64,000 nt of DNA, from NCBI RefSeq assembly GCF_000092225.1, contig NC_014159.1:35807-99806 (forward strand), written 5' to 3'. Source of the stretch: Tsukamurella paurometabola DSM 20162. GTDB lineage: Bacteria; Actinomycetota; Actinomycetes; Mycobacteriales; Mycobacteriaceae. Every line of letters starts with the position of its first letter. The first letter of the stretch is position 1. Of the stretch, positions 1 through 8,710 are shown piece after piece. A program made the translations under genes and the position numbers. The notes under the pieces are model-generated. The model saw nothing but the letters and a program-made list of their open reading frames with translations, was not told where the DNA came from and searched no databases.

Positions 1-1707
1 GCTCGCACGGTTTTCGGCCGCGTTCAGGCCAGCGGTGAGTGGGTGCTTGATATCGGCATGCTCAGTAACCGCAAGACCGGGTTGCTGCGCCCACCGGGCG
101 CCCCGCACGCTGCCGGCGGCGCGTCGACGGTGATCGCCGGTGATCCGACGGTGTTGCTGCCGGATGCGCGCTCGACGACCCGTCAGCAGGTCGACGCGCT
201 TGTGCAGCTGCTTCAGGAAGCGAAGGCTGCGCTGCCCGCAGACGCAGGCGACCCGATTGATGGCGGTGGCCACCAGCGGTCCGTCACGGTCGCCGAAGCC
301 CCGGATGGGCACTTGTGGATTCCGGGCACTTTCCGTGAGCTGTCGGGCCCGGCCCTGGCGAAGGTCCACGCCCCTATCACCGCTAGTACGGACGCCTCGG
401 ATGTGTTGTTCTCGATCCTGTGTAGCTGTGCCCGCGCGCACTGGAGTTTCACTGACGTCCACACGCGTCTCGCGGGGCTGCCCGGTCTCGAGCACGCCCG
501 CACCCGCCGCAGCAAACACCACCCTGGAACGCGCGAGCGCCGCCCCCGCAAGGGCAGCCAGTCCCCCAAACAAGTCCTTGCCGCCGACTGGCGCCGCGCG
601 ATCGCTTACCTCGCCGACCACAGCACCACATCAGAGGACCACGACCTCCCCGATGATCCGGACTTCGCCCGCCGCACCGCGGCCATCTGCCAGGCCACCA
701 CCGGAATCCGCCAGCGGGCCGATGCGAACATGCGCCGCTGGAGCATCCGCGGCGGCGCCGCCGACCGCCTCGTCCTCGACGCACTGTGCGAGATCGCCGA
801 CAACGTTGTCCAACTCACCATCGGCGCCGACGTGCGCACCCTCGCCGAAATGGCCGGCATCACCCGCGAACGCAGCCGCAATGCCCTTCACCGCCTCTCC
901 CGCGACGGCTGGATCACCCTCGCCGCCGAACACACCGGCCCCCACGCCGCCGTCTGGACCCTCAACAACAACAACAACAACACAACCCCGCAGCCTGCGG
1001 AGGTACCTACTGCAACACCTACCGAGACGGCACCGGAGAGGGGACCACACGTGGATCGCGAGCAGAGCACTACTCGCGTGTCACTCGGGGCCATAGGCCC
1101 CGAGGAGCCCACCCCACCTGCTGCCGAAGGGCCTCCCGCGGAGGATGGACCGAGCCGTCGTCGGCGCCAACTGCGTGAGGCTGCTGCTGCTCGTGAGCTC
1201 GCGACTCACGACTGCTTCACAGGAACAGGCGAAGAGGGTCTGTCGACGTGGGATGGCTTGGTCTATGCCCGGATCCCAGTAGCGCCGACAGCACTCGAAG
1301 AGGTACTGCCGTGCTCGACTCCTTCGGAGGTATCCTCGGCCGCGGTACAGGCGCTGCATAGCAGCGGTTTGATTGATATCGATGCGTCCGGTCGGGTGTA
1401 TCGGGTGCATGAGGCCGCGCGAGCGAGTTACGCGCAATGGGTCGGTACCACCGGCACCCTCGACACCCGCAAAGAACAGCACCGCATCGAACGTGAACTG
1501 TGGGCATGGTGGCTCGACGAGATCACCTGGACCACCACCTCCCGCACCACCGTGCGTGGCACCGGATACCGCAGCGCACGCCGACGACCAGACCAGCACA
1601 GCCTCGACCTCGGGCTCGCCCGCTGGACAGACCGCGCCCCCTACCCCCGCCGATCCGGCGGCCGTCGCGACCACCGAGCCGCCCGCGCCAGCCTGCGTGC
1701 GACTTAG
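1..1707 (+). CDS. Plasmid-type primase/replication protein, C-terminal part (5' end outside window)
   Basis: The reading frame is open from base 1, so the gene begins upstream; the first in-window start (GTG at 43) is probably internal. Near the N-terminus of the visible part, the LLRPPGAPHAAGG stretch resembles the R-PGS-HR-GG motif of actinobacterial primase-polymerase (AEP) replication proteins. A winged-helix segment follows (LAEMAGITRERSRNALHRL, about residue 282 counted from base 1), with a GWITL wing. A run of asparagines precedes a low-complexity, charged tail. Role (inferred): replication priming or initiation on a plasmid or integrated element. A shortened relative lies just downstream at 1804. 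The family assignment rests on two motifs only. Confidence 0.5.
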   Translation, partial: ARTVFGRVQASGEWVLDIGMLSNRKTGLLRPPGAPHAAGGASTVIAGDPTVLLPDARSTTRQQVDALVQLLQEAKAALPADAGDPIDGGGHQRSVTVAEAPDGHLWIPGTFRELSGPALAKVHAPITASTDASDVLFSILCSCARAHWSFTDVHTRLAGLPGLEHARTRRSKHHPGTRERRPRKGSQSPKQVLAADWRRAIAYLADHSTTSEDHDLPDDPDFARRTAAICQATTGIRQRADANMRRWSIRGGAADRLVLDALCEIADNVVQLTIGADVRTLAEMAGITRERSRNALHRLSRDGWITLAAEHTGPHAAVWTLNNNNNNTTPQPAEVPTATPTETAPERGPHVDREQSTTRVSLGAIGPEEPTPPAAEGPPAEDGPSRRRRQLREAAAARELATHDCFTGTGEEGLSTWDGLVYARIPVAPTALEEVLPCSTPSEVSSAAVQALHSSGLIDIDASGRVYRVHEAARASYAQWVGTTGTLDTRKEQHRIERELWAWWLDEITWTTTSRTTVRGTGYRSARRRPDQHSLDLGLARWTDRAPYPRRSGGRRDHRAARASLRAT

Positions 1708-2042
1708 CTGTGCTGATGATCGTTCCCCGGCAGCTCCCATGCAGCTGTCCTTATCGTGATCGCCGCCTGCCTCCCCCGCCCCGAGTGTGGCTCCGCCTGA
1801 CCGGTGGCCACCTTGTCCAAGAACTGGACCAAGGCTGTCGAGTTCCTTGCCGACGACGCCCACACCGGCCACCAGCTCACCGCTACTGACCCCGGTTTCG
1901 AGGAGCGCGGCGCCGCGGTCCGCACCCTCGCCAAACCACCGGATTCTCCCGCGACAGCGGCCTCCGCGCGCTTTACAGCCTCGAGGACGACGGCTGGATC
2001 ACCCTGCACACCCCCCGCCGACCCGGCGGACGCCGAGACCAT

Positions 2043-3433
2043 GGGAGTATCGCGATTTCGGTGTAAGTGGCCCGACTCGCTGACCTGAACGGGTTGGCAG
2101 AGAGATGGGTCTAATGACCGAGACACTGCATGGCATGGACGACGGCAGGGAACCGACGCAGCAGGAACTGGATCTTGCCCGGGAGCTGGTCGCTTCGGCG
2201 AAGGAGCAGGGCGCGTCGATGAGCGCGCCGGGGATGCTCAAGGCGTTGACGAAGATGATGCTCGAGACTGCCCTTGATGAGGAGATCACCGAGCATCTGG
2301 GCTATGACAAGCACCAGGTCGAGGGCCGTGGGAGCGGCAATTCCCGTAACGGGGCGAGGGTGAAGACGGTGATCACCGAGACGGTCGGGCCGGTGCAGAT
2401 CGAGGTGCCGCGCGATCGTGACGGTTCGTTCGATCCGCAGATCTTCCGCAAGCACCAACGCCGGCTAAACGGGGTCGATGAGATCGTGCTCTCGTTGGCT
2501 GCGAGGGGGTTGACCAGCGGGGAGATCGTGGCGCATTTCGATCAGATCTATGGCGCCTCGATCAGCAAGGACACGATCTCCCGGATTACGGACAAGGTCG
2601 TCGAGGAGATGAACGCATGGTTCAACCGGCCGCTGGAGCCGATCTACGTGGCGGTGTTCATCGACGCCCTGCACATCAAAGTGCGCGACGGGCAGGTCGC
2701 TAACCGGCCCTTCTACGCCGCGATCGGCGTTGATCTCGACGGCCACAAAGACGTCCTGGAGATCTGGGCCGGCGAAGGGGCCGGGGAGTCCGCCAAGTTC
2801 TGGTACGCGGTGCTCACGAACCTCAAAGCCCGGGGCGTCAACGATGTGTTCTTCCTCGTCTGCGACGGCCTGACCGGGCTTCCGGCATCGGTGGCCGCGG
2901 TCTGGCCCGACACGATCGTGCAGACCTGCGTTATTCACCTGCTGCGCAACAGCTTCAAATACGTACCCCGCCAGCACTGGGACGCCCTCAAGCGTGATCT
3001 CAAGCCGATCTACACCGCCCCGAACGCCGCCGCGGCCGACGAGGCCCTCACCGAGCTCGACGAGCGGTGGGGTCAGAAGTATCCGACGATGATCCGGCTC
3101 TGGCAGGGCGCCTGGGACGAGTTCATCCCGTTCCTCGACTACAACATCGAAGTCCGCAGAGTGCTCTACTCCACCAACGCCATCGAATCCCTCAACGCCC
3201 GCTATCGGCGGGCCGTGAAGGCCCGCGGGCACTTCCCGACCGAACAGTCGGCGTTGAAAACGCTGTACCTTGTCACCAGGGCACTCGACCCCAGCGGGCG
3301 AGGTCAGAACCGGTGGGCCGCACGCTGGAAACCCGCCCTGAACGCGTTCGCGATCACCTTCGCCGACCGCATCCCCGACCTCAACAGAGACCGGGGCTAG
3401 AAACGCCACTTACACCGAAATTCGGATACTCCC
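2043..3433. mobile_element. IS256-family insertion sequence, copy 1 (1391 bp)
   Basis: The ends are imperfect inverted repeats: left GGGAGTATCGCGATTTCGG (2043-) and right, read inward, GGGAGTATCCGAATTTCGG, both continuing into TGTAAGTGGC (29 bp in all). They are flanked by a direct repeat GAGACCAT at 2035-2042 and 3434-3441, the 8-bp duplication typical of IS256. It encodes one transposase on the plus strand. Its length is exactly that of the related element at 6247-7637. It landed in a decayed replication gene and looks structurally intact. Confidence 0.92.
2114..3400 (+). CDS. IS256-family (Mutator type) transposase, copy 1
   Basis: DDE transposase of 428 residues that cuts and integrates the surrounding IS. 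The catalytic triad can be placed: first Asp in VAVFIDALHIKVRDG, second Asp in LVCDGLTGLPAS, and Glu in STNAIESLNARYRRAVKARG, all classic IS256 signatures. The N-terminal third carries the small helical DNA-binding region (EHLGYDKH...GNSRNG). An upstream ATG at 2105 adds three residues (MGL). I prefer 2114 because it gives the same start (MTETLH) and length as the copy at 6280-7566. No frameshift is visible, so it is probably active. The two copies differ at scattered residues. Confidence 0.93.
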   Translation: MTETLHGMDDGREPTQQELDLARELVASAKEQGASMSAPGMLKALTKMMLETALDEEITEHLGYDKHQVEGRGSGNSRNGARVKTVITETVGPVQIEVPRDRDGSFDPQIFRKHQRRLNGVDEIVLSLAARGLTSGEIVAHFDQIYGASISKDTISRITDKVVEEMNAWFNRPLEPIYVAVFIDALHIKVRDGQVANRPFYAAIGVDLDGHKDVLEIWAGEGAGESAKFWYAVLTNLKARGVNDVFFLVCDGLTGLPASVAAVWPDTIVQTCVIHLLRNSFKYVPRQHWDALKRDLKPIYTAPNAAAADEALTELDERWGQKYPTMIRLWQGAWDEFIPFLDYNIEVRRVLYSTNAIESLNARYRRAVKARGHFPTEQSALKTLYLVTRALDPSGRGQNRWAARWKPALNAFAITFADRIPDLNRDRG

Positions 3434-3507
3434 GAGACCATCGCGCAGCGGGTAGGCAGCTCTCGGAATCGCTCGGTCAGCAAACAGAAAGTCCAAAGGT
3501 CCGCTAA

Positions 3508-3997
3508 ATCCCCAACTGACGGGGGACCCGAGGGGCGTCGATCAGCTGGAGGTATAGGCGGGCGACCTGGTGCAGTTCGTCACGAAGTGGAGCGATCGGC
3601 TACGCGTGTATCTTGCGCCGCATAACTGGCAGAACTGCGCCCCGGCATCGGTACAGCTAGCGAGCGAGATCGCATCATGTCCAGGAAGCGACAAGAGGCG
3701 TTGGGCTGAATATCTTGTGGCACTCTGTGCGGCAGTGGAGGTCGGTCTCGACCTAGGGTGAGTGCTTGTACAGCAGAAACCCGGCGGACCTGCGTGGCTT
3801 GGACGTCATCTTGAGGGGGTAACCATCTGAGCCGCGCGCGTAATCGCAGGTCGGGGCACAGGGCCGACCTCGAGCGCTTCTCAGCCAGTGGGGGCCAGCA
3901 GGGACTTGTATTGCGGTTCGGAGAGAGGGCCGCACGACATGCCCTCCATCTGCCCTCGAAAAGTGATGTTCCGCACCCAGGCGGTGTAGCGAAGGTT
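3508..3997. other. Gene-free stretch between two IS elements
   Basis: About 490 bp between the decayed replication remnant and the left end of the large IS. Short open frames exist on both strands, but none has a convincing start, codon bias or recognisable motif. A minus-strand frame near 3753-3810 reads MTSKPRRSAGFLLYKHSP and then stops, resembling the first residues of some Nudix hydrolases, but nothing follows. It is best read as debris between insertions. Confidence 0.4.
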
Positions 3998-4030
3998 GAG
4001 GAATAGTCAAATCCTGTGGATTGCCTAGTG

Positions 4031-4807
4031 TTAGCGAAGGTGCGTGCCGGCGAGGTTGGTGACGGTGGTCTTGGTGTGGTCGGCCCAGGCTGCCAGGACG
4101 GCCGTGACGGCGAGAGCGGTGCCGTAGAGGGTGGTGTGGCCGCCGTGGGCCGCGATGATTTTGCCGTGGCTGAGGTGGGCTTTGTTCTTGCGGGCCAGGG
4201 CGAGGAGGTCGATGGCGGCGCGTTCTCCGTGCCATCGTGGGGGTCGGATGACGATAGTTGCTGCCGCGGTTTTGTTGATGCCTGCCGGTGGTGTGGTGAG
4301 CCAGGAATCGAGGAGCTGGGCGCCGACGCCGATGACGCCGGCGACTGTGGCTTTGCCGTCGGGTGATTCCGGGGGGACGGTTTCGAGGATCCCTTCAGCG
4401 AGGTCGAGATTGTCGGTATCGATGGATTCGGCGAGCAGCCGGAGGGTGGAGGTGCACCAGCTGCGTTGCTCACCGGTCGGGGTGGCGAGCGTGTGGTTGT
4501 GACGTGCGACGGCGCGGTCGAGGGCCGCTTGCAGGGTCGCCAGGTCGGTGTCGAGGGCATCGGCGGTGATGTCGATGCCGTCCTCGGCGAGCAGCGGTGC
4601 CAACTCACGCAGCATCTGATCGGCCATGCCGGGCATCCACTCGATGGTGGGGCCATCGGTGAGGGGCTGGCCGAACGCACCGAACAATGCATCCGGGTCG
4701 AGGTCCCCGAGATCGCCGCGCGGCTGCCAGGGGCGGCCGGCGTTCCCGCCAGGAACGTGGTCGTCGGGGAAGCGGTCTTGCCGGTCGTGGCCCATACTGT
4801 CGATCAT
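4031..4807 (-). CDS. IS passenger protein of unknown function, copy 1
   Basis: This 258-residue protein is encoded 36 bp downstream of the transposase and inside the inverted repeats, so it travels with the element. I do not recognise the family. The first ~45 residues are polar (Asp, Pro, Gly rich). Then comes a largely helical Ala/Leu/Thr-rich body, with a segment RPPRWHGERAAIDLLALARKN and a moderately hydrophobic C-terminus (TTLYGTALAVTAVLAAWADH) that could be a buried helix. There are no cysteine clusters, Walker motif or signal peptide. It could be a regulator of transposition or an accessory gene. It is identical in the copy at 22451-23227, which argues for recent duplication rather than for function. 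Confidence 0.7.
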   Translation of the reverse strand: MIDSMGHDRQDRFPDDHVPGGNAGRPWQPRGDLGDLDPDALFGAFGQPLTDGPTIEWMPGMADQMLRELAPLLAEDGIDITADALDTDLATLQAALDRAVARHNHTLATPTGEQRSWCTSTLRLLAESIDTDNLDLAEGILETVPPESPDGKATVAGVIGVGAQLLDSWLTTPPAGINKTAAATIVIRPPRWHGERAAIDLLALARKNKAHLSHGKIIAAHGGHTTLYGTALAVTAVLAAWADHTKTTVTNLAGTHLR

Positions 4808-4843
4808 GGCACGGCCGCAGCGGGGCAGCCACGGCCACGAGGG

Positions 4844-6172
4844 TCAGGCGGCAGCGTCGTCGGCAGCCGTGGTTTCGGGTGTGGTGGCGGCGCGTTCAAC
4901 GAGTCGGCCTTGGTCGAAGCGGGCTCCAGCGCGGACGAGGGCAACCAGGTGCGGTGCGTTCACTGCGCGCCAGCGAGTTTGGGCGGCTTGGATGAGTTTG
5001 AACGCCATAGCGATCCCCGCCGCCCGTGATCCGGGACCTTTGGTTACCTTGGTGCGCAACCGGACGGTAGCGAAAGTGGACTCGATCGGGTTCGTCGTCC
5101 GCAGGTGCACCCAGTGCTCGGCGGGGTAGTCGTAGAACGCCAGCAGTACATCGAGATCGTCGGTGATTTTCGCGGCCGCTTTGGGCCACTTAGCGGCGTA
5201 GTCGGCGACGAACACCCGCGCGGCCTTCTCGGCGTGCTCGCGGTCTTGCGCGTTCCAGATCTCCGTCAGCGCGGCTTTCGCGCTGCGCTGCACCGACTTC
5301 GGCAAAGCGTTGATAACATTGGCGATCTTATGGAACCAACACCGCTGCTCCCGAGTTTCGGGGAACACCTCGCGTAAGGCCGCCCAGAACCCGAGCGCGC
5401 CGTCACCGACCGCCAGCACCGGTGAGCGCATCCCACGGCGCTTGCAGCTGCGGAGAAGATCGAGCCAGGACTGCGTGGATTCTCGGTACCCGTCATCGAG
5501 CGCGATGAGCTCCTTCGAACCATCAGCACGCACCCCGATCAGCACCAGCAGACACACCTTCTCCTGCGCCAGTCGGACTTTGAGGTGGATGCCGTCAGCC
5601 CACACATACACGTAATCCGTCTCGGCCAGCGATCGAGTGCCGAACGCTGCTGCTTCGGCCTGCCAGTCCCGGGTCAGCCTGGTGATCGTGGCAGGTGAAA
5701 GCCCTGCACTGGTCCCGAGGAACTGCGTGAGCGCCGGGGTGAAATCGCTGGTCGAAAGACCATGCAGATACAGCAGCGGCAACACCTCCGCCACCTGCGT
5801 GGACTTGCGAGCCCACGCAGGCAGAATCGACGAAGAAAAACGCCGCCGCTCGCCCGTGACCTCATCCACACGTTTGTCGTTGACCCGCGGCGCCTTCACC
5901 GGCACCGCTCCCGCTGCCGTCACCACCTCCCGGGCCGCATGATGGCCGTTACGGACCACCAGCCGCCGCCCCGCCTCATCAACCTCCCCGGCACACGAAG
6001 CCACGTAGGCAGCGACCTCTGCCTCCAACGCCGCCGCCAGCATCCGCCGCGCACCGTCCCGGACAATCTCATCCAACAACGACCGCGGCGCCTCCGAGTC
6101 GCCGGTCTCGCCGGAGCCGTCGCGCTTATTCTCCACCACCGCGAGCACGGGCATGCCCTTCCCGCCAGCCAT
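4844..6172 (-). CDS. IS256-family transposase of the 2.27-kb element, copy 1
   Basis: This 442-residue DDE transposase is clearly distinct from the 428-residue one nearby. The triad is visible: Asp in YVYVWADGIHLKVR, Asp in LAVGDGALGFWAAL, and Glu in TTNPIESTFATVRLRTKVTKG. The HKIANV motif after the second Asp is also typical of the family. It is transcribed leftward from the 7666 end and followed by the passenger gene at 4807. The coding frame is intact, but the element's 5' end is separated from it by the IS inserted at 6247, so its native promoter has probably been displaced. Confidence 0.92.
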   Translation of the reverse strand: MAGGKGMPVLAVVENKRDGSGETGDSEAPRSLLDEIVRDGARRMLAAALEAEVAAYVASCAGEVDEAGRRLVVRNGHHAAREVVTAAGAVPVKAPRVNDKRVDEVTGERRRFSSSILPAWARKSTQVAEVLPLLYLHGLSTSDFTPALTQFLGTSAGLSPATITRLTRDWQAEAAAFGTRSLAETDYVYVWADGIHLKVRLAQEKVCLLVLIGVRADGSKELIALDDGYRESTQSWLDLLRSCKRRGMRSPVLAVGDGALGFWAALREVFPETREQRCWFHKIANVINALPKSVQRSAKAALTEIWNAQDREHAEKAARVFVADYAAKWPKAAAKITDDLDVLLAFYDYPAEHWVHLRTTNPIESTFATVRLRTKVTKGPGSRAAGIAMAFKLIQAAQTRWRAVNAPHLVALVRAGARFDQGRLVERAATTPETTAADDAAA

Positions 6173-6246
6173 GACGAGCTGGACTTGATCAGATTCCTGC
6201 GACCTCGCAAATCATCCTCCGGGAAGACACACTTCCCGGGGTGATC

Positions 6247-7637
6247 GGGAGTGTCAGATTTTCGGTGTAAGTGGCGTTGTTAGCCCTGGTCTCGGTTGAG
6301 GCCGGGGATGCGGTCGGCGAAGGTGATCGCGAACGCGTTCAGGGCGGGTTTCCAGCGGGCCGCCCACCGGTTCTGGCCCCGACCGGACGGATCGAGCGCC
6401 CTGGTCACAAGGTACAGCGTTTTCAACGCTGCCTGCTCGGTCGGGAAATGCCCGCGGGCTTTGACTGCCCGCCGGTACCTGGCATTGAGACTCTCGATGG
6501 CGTTGGTGGAGTAGAGCACCCGCCGGACTTCGATGTTGTAGTCCAGGAACGGAATGAACTCGTCCCAGGCATTGCGCCAGAGCCGGATCATCGTCGGATA
6601 CTTCTGCCCCCAGGTGTCGTCGAGAGCGTCCAGAGCTGCCTCTGCGGCGGTGGCGTCGATGGCGGTGTAGATCGGCTTGAGATCGCGTTTGAGAGTGTCC
6701 CAGTGCTGGCGAGGCACGTACTTGAAGCTGTTGCGCAGCAGATGAATCACGCAGGTCTGCACGATCGTCTCCGGCCAGACCGCGGCCACCGACGCCGGCA
6801 AGCCCTTCAATCCGTCACAGACGAGGAAGAACACGTCGTTCACGCCGCGGCTTTTGAGGCTGCTCAGCACCGCGTACCAGAACTTCGCCGACTCCCCGCC
6901 GCCTTCGCCGGCCCAGATCCCTAGGACATCCTTGTGCCCGTCGAGATCAACGCCGATCGCCGCGTAAAACGGCCGGTTAGCGACTTGCCCGTCGCGGACC
7001 TTGATGTGCAGGGCATCGATGAACACCGCGACATAGATCGGCTCCAGCGGCCGGTTGAACCAGCCGGTCATCTCCTCGACGATCTTGTCCGTAATCCGGG
7101 AGATCGTGTCCTTGCTAATCGAGGCGCCGTAGATCTGATCGAAATGCGCGACGATATCGCCGCTGGTCAGCCCCCTCGCAGCGAGGGATAAGACGATCTC
7201 ATCAACCCCATTCAGACGACGTTGATGCTTGGCGACGATCTTCGGATCAAACGAGCCCTCCCGATCGCGTGGCACCTCAATCTCGATCGGCCCGACGGTC
7301 TCGGTGATCACTGTCTTCGTCCTGGCACCGTTGCGGGAGTTCCCGCTTCCTCGACCCTCGATGTGGTGTTTGTCGTAGCCCAGGTGCTCGGTGATCTCCT
7401 CATCGAGGGCGGTCTCGAGCATCGTCTTCGTCAACGCCCGCAGCATCCCCGGCGCGCTCATCGACGCGCCCTGCTCCCGGGCCTGCGCGACGAGCTCCCG
7501 CGCGAGCTGCAGCTCCTGCTCAGTTGGTTGCCTGCCATCGTCCATGACATGCAGTGTCTCGGTCATCAGACCCTCTTTCCCACCAACCAGCTCTGGTCAG
7601 CGAGTCGGGCCACTTACACCGAAATTCCGATACTCCC
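6247..7637. mobile_element. IS256-family insertion sequence, copy 2, nested in the larger IS
   Basis: 1391 bp, the same length as 2043-3433. Ends: left GGGAGTGTCAGATTTTCGG, right read inward GGGAGTATCGGAATTTCGG, both continuing TGTAAGTGGC. The 8-bp duplication GGGTGATC lies at 6239-6246 and 7638-7645. Removing the IS and one repeat restores exactly the uninterrupted sequence seen at 24659-24687 in the second copy of the host element. This proves both the insertion point and the order of events. Confidence 0.95.
6280..7566 (-). CDS. IS256-family transposase, copy 2
   Basis: 428 residues starting MTETLHVMDDG, with a Shine-Dalgarno-like AAGAGG just upstream of the ATG at 7566. The catalytic motifs FIDALHIKVRDG, VCDGLKGLPAS and STNAIESLNARYRR match the copy at 2114-3400, but residues differ at scattered positions (for example QQELD versus EQELQ near the start). 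The two elements are therefore sister ISs and not a recent duplication. Intact and probably able to move itself. Confidence 0.93.
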   Translation of the reverse strand: MTETLHVMDDGRQPTEQELQLARELVAQAREQGASMSAPGMLRALTKTMLETALDEEITEHLGYDKHHIEGRGSGNSRNGARTKTVITETVGPIEIEVPRDREGSFDPKIVAKHQRRLNGVDEIVLSLAARGLTSGDIVAHFDQIYGASISKDTISRITDKIVEEMTGWFNRPLEPIYVAVFIDALHIKVRDGQVANRPFYAAIGVDLDGHKDVLGIWAGEGGGESAKFWYAVLSSLKSRGVNDVFFLVCDGLKGLPASVAAVWPETIVQTCVIHLLRNSFKYVPRQHWDTLKRDLKPIYTAIDATAAEAALDALDDTWGQKYPTMIRLWRNAWDEFIPFLDYNIEVRRVLYSTNAIESLNARYRRAVKARGHFPTEQAALKTLYLVTRALDPSGRGQNRWAARWKPALNAFAITFADRIPGLNRDQG

Positions 7638-7729
7638 GGGTGATCCACAGGTTCTGATCATTGCTCTCGTCGTGATACCAGAGTCGCACAGGCAGAGACC
7701 GTGCATCAGTCCAGGTTGTAGCTGAATTT

Positions 7730-8710
7730 CTACCTGGTCCAGTAGGGGCCTCCTGGCAGGGCCTGCAGAGAATCTCGCTGGGAGGGCGCAGTCAGGTAAT
7801 CGATCGGTTGCTCGGCTCGCCGTAGGCCTTCAGCGATGGTTGTCGGCGTGTAGCTCGGTCCGACGAGTTCCCCGATCCATCGTCGGTCGGTGGCGACCAT
7901 GTCCTTGCTGAGGCTTTCGATGAGTGCCCGGACGGTGGGGTTCGGTACGTCGGCCACGCGCGCTGCGATCTGCCCGACGAGCGTTTGAGGGACGAGTGGT
8001 ACTCGAATGGAGGGTCTTTCGAGGTTGTTGGCGGCGAGATAGCGTGCGATGAGGTCAGGGTAAGGCAGTTGTTCCCCTCCGCCGATATCGAAGTACCTGT
8101 TACTGCCAGCGCTCGGAGCGGTCAGTGCGCCGGTGATAGCGGCGACGAGGTCGGCGACGGCAAGAGGCTCTACCAGGTGGTTCATCCAGTCCGGTAGCAC
8201 GGTGACAGGTAACCGCCGTGCCAGTTGACTCATCAGGGAGTAGCTGGTGGATCCGGCGCCGATGATCATCGCCGCGCGCAGGGTGATCGTTGTCCCGTGG
8301 GTCTGGTTGAGTATCTGTTCGACCTCCAGTCGCGACTGGAGGTGGTCGGAGAGATCGTCTCCCGCGGTGTCGGGGATGATCCCGGAGACGTACACAAGCC
8401 GGTCGATTCCCACAGTGTCTGCGGCGGCACGGACTGCGGTGGCGGCCTGGCGATCAGTGTCTTGGAAGGCATCGCCAGCCATGCCGTGGACGAGGTAGAT
8501 AAGTGCATCCAGGTCTTTAGTGAGGGCTGATCGGACGGACTCGTCATCGAGGACGTCCAACGGGCGGGCGGTGACCTGTTCGCGCCACCAGAATCGATCC
8601 AGCTTGGCTGGTGTGCGAGCGGCGGCGACTACCTCGTGACCCGCTTCAAGAAGTAGGGGGATAGTTCTACTCGCGATATAGCCTGAAGCTCCGACCACCA
8701 AAATCCTCAT
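7730..8710 (-). CDS. NAD(P)-dependent sugar epimerase/NmrA-like reductase
   Basis: 326 residues with an N-terminal Rossmann fold: MRILVVGASGYIASRTIPLL is the dinucleotide loop, with Ala in place of the usual last Gly. The later VYVSGIIPDT and HLQSRLEVEQIL segments correspond to the atypical SDR active-site region. The body matches NAD(P)H-binding proteins of the NmrA/DUF2867 type, which act on unknown small substrates. The frame stays open upstream, but the ATG at 8710 places the first residue directly before the Rossmann strand and is the clear start. That start codon overlaps the ATG of the divergent CPBP gene (shared CATG), so the two may have interleaved, possibly leaderless, promoters. 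Confidence 0.8.
   Translation of the reverse strand: MRILVVGASGYIASRTIPLLLEAGHEVVAAARTPAKLDRFWWREQVTARPLDVLDDESVRSALTKDLDALIYLVHGMAGDAFQDTDRQAATAVRAAADTVGIDRLVYVSGIIPDTAGDDLSDHLQSRLEVEQILNQTHGTTITLRAAMIIGAGSTSYSLMSQLARRLPVTVLPDWMNHLVEPLAVADLVAAITGALTAPSAGSNRYFDIGGGEQLPYPDLIARYLAANNLERPSIRVPLVPQTLVGQIAARVADVPNPTVRALIESLSKDMVATDRRWIGELVGPSYTPTTIAEGLRRAEQPIDYLTAPSQRDSLQALPGGPYWTR

Larger units (their letters stand above)
1804..3507 (+). pseudogene. Decayed paralogue of the upstream replication gene, split by an IS256-family element
   Basis: The opening residues (LSKNWTKAVEFLADDAHTGHQ) match the segment ADWRRAIAYLADHSTTSE of the upstream gene. A winged-helix remnant follows in a shifted frame (RALYSLEDDGWITL) around 1970-2010. 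The IS occupies 2043-3433. Joining the flanks at the 8-bp duplication GAGACCAT restores the sequence PADAETIAQRVG, and the other frame reads RRPGGRRDHRAAG, like RRSGGRRDHRAA at the end of the intact gene. It is short, frameshifted and interrupted, so it is non-functional. It shows that the replication module was duplicated or captured before the IS landed. Confidence 0.6.
3998..7666. mobile_element. 2.27-kb IS256-family element with passenger gene, copy 1, interrupted by another IS
   Basis: The element proper is 3998-6246 plus 7646-7666; between them lie a second IS (6247-7637) and its 8-bp target duplication. It is identical by line-by-line comparison to 22418-24687 (constant offset 18,420 in the uninterrupted part). 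The terminal inverted repeats align 19 of 24: left GAGGAATAGTCAAATCCTGT, right read inward GAGCAATGATCAGAACCTGT, both followed by GGAT. No target-site duplication flanks this copy. It encodes a transposase and a downstream passenger gene, both leftward. Confidence 0.85.

Noticed and set aside
3753..3810. Short minus-strand peptide MTSKPRRSAGFLLYKHSP resembling the start of a Nudix hydrolase
   Set aside because: Stops after 18 residues and no further Nudix box (GX5EX7REUXEEXGU) is found downstream in any frame.
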